Source of the DNA: Halichondria panicea
Taxonomy: Eukaryota; Porifera; Demospongiae; Suberitida; Halichondriidae
Direction: 5' to 3'
Length of the DNA stretch: 64,000 nucleotides
Assembly (NCBI RefSeq): GCF_963675165.1
Contig: NC_087385.1
Coordinates: forward strand, 656,001-720,000
The notes beneath the pieces are model-generated. The model was not told the origin of the DNA, searched no databases, and saw only the letters and a program-made list of their open reading frames with translations. How positions within the stretch are numbered: the first letter of the stretch is position 1; every line of letters begins with the position of its first letter. A program made the position numbers and the translations under genes. Below are positions 36,546-46,698 of this stretch, piece by piece.

Positions 36546-37824
36546 CAACCCCCCTCACGTTTATGATTGCTAGTAATGCTGAGATTAGGTGATGATAACA
36601 TTACAGGGTACACAGGTCTTACAATGTGTGGATAGAGCTGCCATTCTACAGTGCTTGCAGTCTAGAGAGTAGATTACCACACATTTGTGAGTAGTTGTAC
36701 TTACCTTGTCACTATGGTCGTCACCAGCAGTGTTCTGAAGAGACAAGACATAAAGTGTTTAGTTCACACGAGTTCAGAGGTTAAATAATAATGTAACACG
36801 TAGGAAACATATTATAACTAGTGTTCAAGCTGGCGCTGTGCTAATGCCTCTCGCCATGATTTGCTTTCGCTCAAAAGTATAGAAGAGAAAGTATAGAAGA
36901 GGAAAAAGTGTATAAAATAATCTGTCTAAAACTGACTTGCAATTGTATAATTATGGTATCATTGTTGTGTTTTGTGGCTGCTTATACCAGGACCTCAAGG
37001 ATCTAGGAAGCAACAAAGAAGAAGATTTTGTTTTCAATTAATTATAAGCGGAAGTGCATAATTATTTCATAAAGTTAGCTTATCTATATAAAGTCACTGA
37101 GAAGAAAAGACTTATTACATGCATCTATTGTTGTATTATGTGGCTTTAATACCAGGACCTCAAGAAAGAAGAAAATTGGATCTGTAGTTCATGCAGTGTA
37201 TAATTATAATATTTAAGAAGAAAAGACTTGTGTACATGCATATTGTTATCTATAGTAGTGTTTTGTGGCTTACCAGGCCCTCAAGAAAAATATGATTCTG
37301 CCAGGAGGATCTGGATCTGGGGAATGAGCGCGCATGCGCATTACATCCATAGGAATAATTAAAGGGTGTGTCCAAAGAGATCAATTTCACAAATGGCTAC
37401 TGCTAGCTAGCTAGCTGTTTTAACAGGTATTTTCTGAGTCTTGTAGCTAACAAAAAGCTAGCGCTTTAGTGCAAGGCTAACTCATATGTTGAATAGAAAG
37501 TTTGTGCGGACAGATGATGCTATGAAAGATTCTGAAGAGACTGCAACAGCCTTCAATGTGAGTCAAACTAGCCATAACTCGAGAAAGAAGCTTTAGTTTG
37601 CTAATCCACGAATCAAAATCCAAGAGAACGTGGCTAGAAGCCTATAGAAGCTGTTAGTTTTCGTCGCATTGCAACCGTTGAGCAGTTACAGCTGGAACAG
37701 ACACACAGACACACACACACACAGTCAGCTTTGTATCCCTCGTGCGGCTACGCCTCGAGGCATAATTATAGGCTAACATCACGTGAGTAGTACCATCTTT
37801 GGTTGTCGAAAATAGGTGAAAATG

Positions 37825-38572
37825 GTTGAACCATAGATAGAACAGTAGGAAAGATTGGAAACGAAAATGTTTGCGTGAAACACTCCTCGTTATAGGGTGT
37901 GGCTAAAACTACAAAGAATTATATTTATAGTCAGCATGCTCATTACCTGTCTTGCTGCCATACAATGTGCTGTACATAGAACTAGAAACAGTGAAATTGT
38001 TAATAATCACGATTATTCTAAAAAGTAAAGAGAATCTAGCTCTAAATGTCGACTAAGCAACTCAGCCACTATCACTAAACAAATAAATACTACACAAGAA
38101 GGAATAGCCCTTACTATGAAGTCGTGGGAGGTCAAGGCCCGTGGTGTGTCTAAAAGTATACTAAAGCAGTTTGAAAGACTACACTGCAAACGTTTATGAA
38201 CAGTACAGCTTATCCATAGCATGAAGACATTCTATATAGCACTGAGATACATAATAACCAAGTCAAGCAATGTCCTTTGCTGTTTCATCTTCACAGCAGG
38301 GAAAGAGAAAAGTTGACATGGGCTAAACTCAAAAACGGAGTAAAAGACAATTTACTTAGTCAGTGGTGTAAATTTACTTCTCTAGAGTATCTCCCAGCTT
38401 CTGAGTGATCGCTAGTGGATAGGAGAGCTAGAAACAGTTGAAATATACAACTAGAGTGCGGTAAAAACTATAAGCGAGCGCAAAATCATAACGCGGAGTG
38501 TTTCACCGGTTTACACAGAGGGGCCTGCATGGTTGTTTCCAATCCCTCCTACTGTTCAATCTATGGTTGAAC
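37825..38572. mobile_element. non-autonomous P-family element 1 (734 bp)
   Basis: The element spans 37832-38565, starts catagata...agattggaaacg and ends in the near-complement gtttccaatccctcctactg...tctatg, giving about 32-bp terminal repeats. It is flanked by the 7-bp duplication gttgaac (37825-37831 and 38566-38572). The terminal repeats match those of the 8.5-kb P-like element at 41558, so it is probably mobilised by that transposase. No convincing ORF. Confidence 0.85.
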
Positions 38573-39608
38573 CATTGATAGTAGAGGGAGAGGGATTGGA
38601 AACGCTTACATGATTGCTAGTAAAAACGTCACTTCCGTTGAACCATGTGTACTGCCAATATTGTTGATAAACAAAGAAAGTGAACAGTACACTTCTTAGT
38701 GAAACTCTGCTTAGTCGACACAGTAGCCATATCTAAGTCATAGCAAGTAGGAGGTGATACTTACTGGTGATGAAGATGCAGTAAGAGTAAGGAATAAATT
38801 AATAGACAAAATTGTTTTTACTACTGTTGTTAAAAAAATCACTAGTGTAATTTTCCAGGCTTTCATGAATCTTTCCTCAGACCAAGTTAAGCTAATTCTA
38901 GGCCTACTCATTCATCTGAATGGCTTGAACAATGTATTAGGTTGTGTTATTGGTTATTGATGGAGGAAATTTACCTAATGTATCTTTTGTTACGATTTAT
39001 GCGCACATTTTGTGTAATTATTTCATGGTGTTGGATGAATATGTGCATTTAATTGTTAGTGGTACTCATTACTTAGGGTTCATATGTGCATGGCTTGAAC
39101 TACTTTCCACCATCTCAACTTCCTTTTTGTACATGTGTAGATGCCGCAAAGTTTCGACCTCGAAGATTAAGTAAGAACGAAGACAGAAAACCCCTTCTTG
39201 ATCTCACCCAAGACACTAGATAGATTTATTTTCAGTTTATATATCTGTTGGTCATATCATTTATGACGATGATTTACATGTATGTGAAGTATGAACTGAA
39301 TATTGATGATTAAAACATTGTATAAGAACATTGCACATAAACACAGCTAAACTATAGTATCTATATCGTCTTCATCTTCTCCTCAGTTTCTTTCCATCTT
39401 TCAACCTTGGAGTGTCCAATAGGAAGACTATAGGAACTCCTTGTCCTCCAGAATAGCTGCTAATAGCTGCTCTAACTGCTTTGACTGCCACTTGTTATTT
39501 ATTGTGAGTGTAGTGTTGTACGATAATTTACGGAGCAAGAGCAATGCGGTTGTTTACTGTAATCACAGGAGTTTCCAATCACTCTCCCTCTACTATCAAT
39601 GGTTGAAC
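38566..39608. mobile_element. non-autonomous P-family element 2 (1029 bp)
   Basis: The element spans 38573-39601. It starts cattgatagtagaggg then agggattggaaacg and ends in the near-complement gtttccaatcactctccctc...tcaatg; about 30 of 31 terminal positions pair. The flanks are gttgaac at 38566-38572 and 39602-39608, the same 7 bp that flank element 1. It holds only short unassigned open stretches (for example 38754-38960). Confidence 0.85.
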
Positions 39609-40455
39609 GTACCAACTGAAAGAGCATCTTTTAAGTTTTCAGGATGCCACAAAGTCACTGAAAGTAGGTAACCAGAAATAAATTAATTGGGCCTTTCAAA
39701 AATTGGCACTTGGGACCAAATTGCAACAAATTAACGACCATGAATTATAGCCCATATTAATTATTCCAGTGGAATGTGTCTCTAAGTGATTGTGGCTGGT
39801 ATAGACTCACTAACAGCAGTGCTCTAATTATTCTCATACCTCTTGTTTGTGGTTGATTTCCACGAGACGCTTTCATTTGCATTTCTTGCACTTGTCCTTG
39901 TCTCTTATGTAATCACCAGACCCCCCACAGTCTGTGCACACGCTCTGTATCTGCTGGATCATGCCGGGGCCGAGTGGACGGTGGGTCACCTTGATACCAG
40001 ACCCCCCACAGTCGCTGTGCACATGTCATGCATGGCTGGATTCTAACGTAATTGCATCGTCGATTGTCGTTAACTGTTGAATGTTGTTTAGTTCTCAGGA
40101 GCTCAAAGAAGATAGTGTCATCTCCATGGATACTGGAGAATGGTGGTGACGGAGGATGCTCCCACTCAACAAACACATCTCCTCTACACAATGATAAATA
40201 CACACACTGTCATGAGCAATCTTTACACATTGTACGACATGCTCTGCAACTAGACTAGACCTAGACCTATAATATTGCCCATTGACATATATGATATATA
40301 TATGTGCAATATTCCTAGTATTCCTAGTTACACTCACCTACTCCTGCAGCGCTAGAAAACCTTCAGATATATCTCTACACCTCCTCCAGCCATTTTGGGA
40401 GTGGGGGCGTGGCTGGTAGTCTATGTGAGATCAACAGAACTCCAGGCCAACAATT

Positions 40456-40507
40456 AGTTGGGCGGAGCCCGACCGTCCCTGACGGGAGGGTCGGGCTCCG
40501 CCCAACT
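40456..40507. mobile_element. 52-bp perfect-type palindrome with 9-bp target duplication
   Basis: agttgggcggagcccgacc and its complement ggtcgggctccgcccaact form a hairpin with a short loop. It is flanked by gccaacaat at 40446-40454 and 40509-40517. The paralogous sequence at 58208-58224 has one short caacaat run and no palindrome, which is the empty site. Confidence 0.85.
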
Positions 40508-41644
40508 AGCCAACAATAGCAGCTCTCTACGGTGGCCCTGAGAGCTACTTGCAGTTGACGTTCGAAGTAGATAGTTGGCTTACCTATTTAGCTTTCGAGG
40601 TAGGTAGTTGGCTTACCTATTTAGCTTTCGAAGTAGGTAGTTGGCTTACCTATACCTATTTAGCTTTCGAAGTAGGTAGTTGGCTTACCTATTTAGCTTT
40701 CGAAGTAGGTAGTTGACTTACGTACCTATACCTATTTAGCTTTCGAAGTAGGCAGTTGGCTTACCTATATTTTCTATACCTATTTAGCTTTCGAAGTAGG
40801 TAGTTGGTGACCTTTAAACTCTAAACAGAATGTGTTCATTCCAATAAATGCCCATTTAAATCTAGCTACTTAGTGCTAAATGCTTTAGCCTTGCCATGTG
40901 TTTGTGCTGTGTTTATACTGTAGAGAATGTCAGCATGCAGTGCTCCAAAGTATGTAATATCCTTAGCAAACTCTCGAAGTCTTGCAAGATGTTGCATAGC
41001 CTGAAATTCCCCTTCCTCTCCCCACAAAAGTAAATGTAAGCCTTACATCATAATTTATAGTATCTAACATGAATCTGCTGTGCTTGTATAAATCTTATAA
41101 ATCGCTGTGGGTGGGAGGAGGGTCAACAGTACAGGTATACTGTTTGTAATCGTATAGATCTAGATCTAAACTAGATCTTTGTCTTGCAGGTTATTACTGC
41201 TTGCTTCGAAGCACTGTATGCTGAGCACAAGAACATACAGGATCTAAGAAGGAATGAGTGAACAAATGACATTCAATGTGTATTAGAAAATCTACAGTAG
41301 ATCTAGTGCTAGTGATACTGTTACATGTTTCAGCTGAACCACAGTGCTGATATAGCATGTTCTCTGTGTGTCATTGCATACAATGATTATAACACACAAC
41401 AAAATAGTAAATAGTCTACCCTAGCCCTACATATGAGCCTCTTTCACAAGGCCTCAAAAGGAGAGGAAGAGTGGCCTGGGACCTGGCTTGTCCCCCGCCC
41501 ACTTCTCTCCTGTAGAGCTAGAGTTTAAAGGTCACCAACTATCAACTTCTGTAGAGCCATAGATAAACGAGATAGAGGGATTGGAAACGACAAAACTCCT
41601 CGAATACTATCCGCGTTTCGCTGCGGTTTAATCGAGGCTTACGT

Positions 41645-42706
41645 TTGATTATGGCTGAGGCTCAGGCTAGGACAAAGACACCTTCAAACAAACCATCTAT
41701 GAAGAAGCCATCGAACAAGAAAATAGAAGACGAGTTGGAAATTGTGTTGAATGCTATTGGATGTGTGTTAAAGACGGAAGAAGAAATTGATGTTAAAGTA
41801 GAAAGTAAAAGATCTATACAACAAGTTGTGGAATTGTCACAGTCAGCTGAAAAGAAGGCCATACTTCAAACATTTTGTCTGGAACTAGTAGCTGTGATAA
41901 ACAAAACACTGAAGCACTTTGGGAGAGTCAGAGAACACACAGCAAAAGAGCGAGCTCAAACATTATTCTTCACGTCATCACAGCAGGAACTACCTGGTGT
42001 ATGGAAACATGGTTGTGCCCAGCTAGGAATATCAGTTGTCAGTGTACATCAACAGCAGTCAGTAAATCGAGTTTTGTTCGAAAAAGTTTTGGCTAGGAGT
42101 CTAAGTCACTGTGAAGATAATTCAAGTAAGCTTACCCGTAAACGAGAAGATCTTTCATGTGACGAATGTAATGCTGTTAGATATGCAGCCGGCTATACAA
42201 CAAAAAAGCTATTAGAAGTGTATAAAAAAGTTAATTCATGTACTGCTGCTAACTTTGTTGAATGTCTCTCTCAAATGAAAATGGTGGGTCATCGACATGG
42301 AAGTATTGAAGACTGCTCTTTTTACGACTTTTCAATGGAATGGATGGCAAACATTGACAGAGGTGGACTGTTCTACGTAGATGACAAAAGTTTTATGCTG
42401 TTTAAAGCTATTGAAATAAAAACACAAGAATTGCTCCCACAGCACTTACGAACACAACAAACGAGCAGTAAGGAGTTGATTGCTGAAGTAGTAGCCGATG
42501 ATGATGTACAATTTTGGTGGTCTATGATATCCATTGACATTGATTTAGAGATTGAACAATCACAATTGCTGGAGGAGATAATTGAAAAGTGGATAACTAT
42601 GAGAGGTTTTTCAATGGTGTCTTCTTGGCTTGAGCAGTACAAGCTAGCCAAGCAAAAGAATGTCAAAAGATCAAAAAGTCTCAGAAAAGATCTCAGTACT
42701 GACTAG
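41645..42706 (+). CDS. 353-aa transposon-associated protein, unknown function
   Basis: Single open frame of 353 aa (ATG at 41645, second ATG at 41651) starting about 90 bp inside the left terminus of the P-like element. The N terminus is Lys/Pro-rich and basic, followed by helical sequence. A CxxC in LSCDECNAVRYAAGYTTKK and a late Cys/His set (AANFVECLSQMKMVGHRHGS) could bind zinc. The C terminus WITMRGFSMVSSWLEQYKL then a Lys-rich tail looks like a compact helical motif. I do not recognise the family. Its position beside the terminus and opposite to the transposase suggests an accessory factor for transposition, or a host gene fragment carried along. Confidence 0.7.
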   Translation: MIMAEAQARTKTPSNKPSMKKPSNKKIEDELEIVLNAIGCVLKTEEEIDVKVESKRSIQQVVELSQSAEKKAILQTFCLELVAVINKTLKHFGRVREHTAKERAQTLFFTSSQQELPGVWKHGCAQLGISVVSVHQQQSVNRVLFEKVLARSLSHCEDNSSKLTRKREDLSCDECNAVRYAAGYTTKKLLEVYKKVNSCTAANFVECLSQMKMVGHRHGSIEDCSFYDFSMEWMANIDRGGLFYVDDKSFMLFKAIEIKTQELLPQHLRTQQTSSKELIAEVVADDDVQFWWSMISIDIDLEIEQSQLLEEIIEKWITMRGFSMVSSWLEQYKLAKQKNVKRSKSLRKDLSTD

Positions 42707-42983
42707 CTGTAGCTGGATCAGTGTATTAAAGCGGCCATTCTAGAATGTCTGTGTTTTTTGCCAAAAAGTCAGGAAATTAGGGAGTGCTTGCATTTACCAA
42801 TTTCTGGATTCTTAAATCTTTAAATTTCCATTAATGCGAGTTTCCAGAACCCAACGTTTCCTGGTATTTTGAAAACACGAGGGGGAGATATTTTAATATT
42901 ACAACCCCTGGCAGTTAACTTGTAGTACTCAGTTAATGTTAAACACTCTATAATGATTATGAGCAAGTAAAATGGCTCTTAGA

Positions 42984-44457
42984 CTATAGATAAGCTTCTA
43001 GAGAGTTCGTTATTCTAATGAACTCAGCAATTGCATATGAATATGCTTGTCCATTTCCTGATACCACATTACTAAAGATGTCCCCAAAACGACAGCGAGA
43101 GAGGAAATATTGCTCCCTTTTCATAATTAGATCCTGTCGATCCTTGAGTGGATCGCAACCAAAAAGTCCAAACTCTCTTAGCTGACCACCTTGAGAACGG
43201 TATGCATCTGCAGCTTCATCAGTACCCGGTACTTCCCCATCTGGAATGGGTATAGTTTCATAACGCTGCACCTGCAAATGATTGGGTACTCCTCGACCTG
43301 TATCACATATTATAATAGCGCATGTGTCATCAATAATAATGTCATTACATTTACCTGGTATAGAATGATGATTCCAAGCTGCAACAAACAATGATAATCC
43401 ATGATAAGCAACATTGCACGTAACAAACGAAACACAAAATTTTGTAGTTTCATCACTCATGTTAATCAGATTAGTAGCTTCCATTGATATCAAGTGTCGC
43501 TTTAGGGGGTAGTTAATACGAGAATTTACTTCAACCCAAATGCGTTCAACAGTGTGGTTCTGTAGAGAGAAAAGTTAATGCATGTAAGCAATATCAGTAC
43601 CCTTACTTCTGTTGAAGGAGATTGAACGTAAGGAAGAATATCCCGAGGGCCAACACGACAACGAAGTGCTTCTTGTACATACAAAAGAAGATAAAATTCT
43701 CTTCCATGGTCGACTCGAATTTGCTTCCAAAGACCATACGTTTTAGTAGATGACCTGATATGGAAATTATACGTGTTACTGATGTAACTATTATTCAATG
43801 AGTTGAACAATACCTCAAAATACTGTCGTATATAGCCAAATTGTTCTTGACTGGCATTGTACAGTAAGCAATTATCTTGCCTGAATATCCATCCCTTGCA
43901 ACTATGTGGGTAGCACCAAACATTGTGATCTTTTCATTTTGGTCAATATGAAGTTTATGCCCAAAGTGGAGAGCCGAGTATTGCAGTGGATTAGTACGGT
44001 CTAAGGTGTCATTCCGCCGCTGATCATATTGCAAAGGGGCCACTCTCTGTAAGGACTCTGAAACTCTTTTCTCAGATACCTTAATACCTTTAGACTCAAG
44101 CACACCCTTTAACATTCTCCGGCCATACACATGTCCAACCTGCAAGTCATAATTAATTTAGAAATGTTTTTTGTGGTACTTAGCTAATTACGCACATGGA
44201 CTGTATTCTCCGGTGCTACGGTAATATTCTTAGTATTAAGCCCTATACTACGTTTAGCTTACTTCAGTAACAGCACATTCGACTACAGCATCTACTTGAG
44301 CAGAATCTGGTTTATGAATGCCATTTTCAGAGCAGAATCGCCGAACACTTCTTGCAGAGAAGCCTCTTATTCCTGGAAAGCGGGTCTTGAGTGTATTACT
44401 TATATCTTCGTGGGTCATACCACTTGTAACCATTTCAAACACTTCATCCACATCCAT
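42984..44457 (-). CDS. DDE integrase-core protein (rve-like transposase)
   Basis: Exons 44457-44263, 44139-43814, 43754-43607 and 43559-42984, with a probable further 57-bp in-frame intron at about 43356-43300 (WNHHSIPG to RGVPNHL). An N-terminal helix-turn-helix-like region (THEDISNTLKTRFPG ... SARSVRRFC) precedes an RNase H-like integrase core: LHIDQNEKI (first Asp), IRVDHGREF (second Asp), HTVERIWVEVN (Glu). These DDE residues catalyse strand transfer in retroviral integrase-type enzymes. The NxRINYPLK and PGRGVPNH blocks recall the eukaryotic 'integrase core' proteins found beside uncharacterised DNA transposons. It is unrelated in sequence to the P-type transposase nearby. All splice sites are GT-AG. 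Confidence 0.83.
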
Positions 44458-44658
44458 CCTTCTTAGCCTCGATACACGCCTGGATTCGAATTAGCCGCAC
44501 CCTAGCCTAATAAATATTTTGCGATTGCTTTTTAAATAGATAAATCTACATGTAGATCAACATACGGTCAAAAGCACATGGCCTGGGCACAAAATTGCAA
44601 GTGTCCTCTCTATTTAGCTCTATGCTGCGCTGATACCGTGAAAGAAGGGCCTAGGAAC

Positions 44659-45873
44659 ATGAGTTCGAGTGTAAGCAACTTGTACAACTACAGCCTGTAT
44701 ACCATAGAGAAAGATGGCAAAACCGTGAAGCTCAAACCATCACAGCTAACTACTCAAGTTATTGGTAAAGTGTTTGGACTGTTCCCCGATTCCATTATTT
44801 TGATTTCTGACGATGGGTTTGTGGAAACACCAGACCATGAGGGAAAGTTTCTTGATGTAGATGACCTATCAAAGTGGGTTGTGAACGGGGATTCGCTCAA
44901 GGCAGATGGTTTGCCTCAAGACCAGCAAGTAGCCTCTTTCTCTTACCAGCCTCCTTCACAAGCAACATCACAAGCAACATCACGAAAAAGAGGACGACCG
45001 CCAAAATGGAGTCCAAAGTTCACGTCAGCCTTGCTAGGTGCAAGCTCTGCCTCAGGACAGAAGCCACCTGGAGTTCGAGCTCGAGCTGAACCGAGTGTTG
45101 ATGGTGCAGGCCCTTCCACAATGTCTTCAAGTTCTAGCAGCCGTCCCGAATGGAGAAAGTATATTGAGGTGTGCAAATGGAATGAAGCTGATAAACAATG
45201 GAAGAAAGTGAGCAATGTCCCCATCGACCTTTCTGAGGAAATTGCCAGCGTTCCAAATGTGTCGAAGATGGTTAGTGACGAGCTATTCAATGGTGAAGAA
45301 TGCGTACTTATGGACATAGACTACCTGAAGATACCGAATACTTCTACTACTCGAGGTAAGAAGCTCGATGTATTCATTGTGCTGACTCTTTAATAACTTG
45401 TTAATTCAGCAGTTACTGATTATGCCATTACTAGTGCTTACTTTCTCTATCCAGGATCAAGGTTTTGGAAAACCTCCAAACGTATTCGAGCCGTTAGAAA
45501 ATCTGAAGTAAAGAAAGGAAGGGTTATTTCCTTGGACTCGAGCTCTGATAGTGATTTTGATTTTGCCCCACAGCACAGAGCAAAAAAAATGTCTCTACCA
45601 TTGGCACCATCTTCCCTAGGCACTATGGATAAAACTGTATTCGAATGCCTCGTATGCAAGTCTCAGACATCATTCCCAGCTGTGGTGTCTCCCTGTTGTA
45701 ATGTTATTTTGGGGTGTGAGGTGTGTGTGGCACAATGGCTGGAGGCCCAGTCAACCTGCCCACATTGTCGTGCCTCTTTGACTCTCAAGGACTGCCCAAA
45801 GTTACCCCTTGTAAGAAGCTTCCAAGAATTTCTTCGAAAGCATACGCCTTCTCCATTGTCAAGCTCTGACTAA
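44659..45873 (+). CDS. AT-hook and RING-type zinc finger protein of the inner element
   Basis: Two exons, 44659-45355 and 45455-45873, in phase; 371 aa (an upstream in-frame ATG at 44578 is possible). The N-terminal 90 residues resemble a small alpha/beta fold (YSLYTIEKDGKTVKLKPS). A basic AT-hook RKRGRPPKW (about residues 112-120) should bind AT-rich DNA. The C terminus has a RING/U-box-like finger: CLVC-x10-SPCCNVILGCEVC-x3-W-x6-CPHC. It could act as a ubiquitin ligase or as a DNA-tethering partner for the divergently encoded integrase. The two start codons are about 200 bp apart, so they share a promoter region (44458-44658). Family not recognised beyond the motifs. Confidence 0.78.
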
Positions 45874-46698
45874 TGAACATTTATTGGTGAACTTGTATCC
45901 CTGTTGTGTTTTCATCAAGAGTATATGTATACTCTTGTTTCATGCATTTATTCTTATTCTTATTCTTATTCTTGTTATTATTATTATTATGTGAACTTCA
46001 CAGCCTTTCAACTGAAACGGGCTAACAATTTTGAGCACTGCGGGGGATGTGTAGATATGTAAGCAAGATTGAACCTTGCATAATTATAAGATAGCCAAAC
46101 TCTTATAGACATTGTGACAAAGTCCCAGACCTGGCTGGAAACCGTTGCATGGTCTTTTCTCTCCCTATAACTGATTACCAATTTTTTTTGCTGTTCTACC
46201 ACAAACCCACCACCCTATGTTGCTATGGAAATATACACAATGGTATCAGCACATTATCTTAGAAATGTTCCAAACAGGAGATATGACTGGTATACAATTA
46301 TTCACCTATTGCACAAACTTATAACTGCCACAGGGGTTGTAATGTTAAAATTTCTCCCCCTCGTGTTTTCAAAATACCAGGAAACGTTGAGTTCTGGAAA
46401 CTCGCATTAATGGAAATTTAAAGATTTAAGAATCCAGAAATTGGTAAATGCAAGCACTCCCTAATTTCCTGACTTTTTGGCAAAAAACACAGACATTCTA
46501 GAATGGCCGCTTTAATACACTGATCTGATCTAGCTGTGTACATGTATTAATACTTTGGTGCAATATTATGTTTCTCTCGTTTTAGGGATATTACTTATCT
46601 AATTACAAGTATGTATTGAAGTTACGATAGTAATTAATACAGTCATGGAATTATAGAGTTAAAAACAACATGAAACACAATAATACATACAACACACC

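Larger units (their letters stand above)
42716..46525. mobile_element. inner two-gene DNA element with 195-bp inverted repeats
   Basis: Inverted repeats 42716-42910 and 46331-46525, both 195 bp and about 97% identical, begin gatcagtgtattaaagcggc. They enclose a minus-strand DDE integrase-like gene and a divergent plus-strand AT-hook/RING gene. The ends read cagtg...cactg. No clean target duplication was found (gat/atc at most). The block sits between the two P-element genes, so it is taken as a transposon inserted into the P-like element, 3.8 kb long. Confidence 0.85.

Noticed and set aside
38754-39174. Open frames inside P-family element 2
   Set aside because: Short, AT-rich and without recognisable motifs; not claimed as genes.
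40090-40190. Open block with VFVEWEHPPSP and IHGDDTI upstream of the DnaJ zinc finger
   Set aside because: It is similar in both DnaJ remnants but matches no part of class A DnaJ that I can place, and copy 2 ends in a stop; kept as unassigned, not as an exon.
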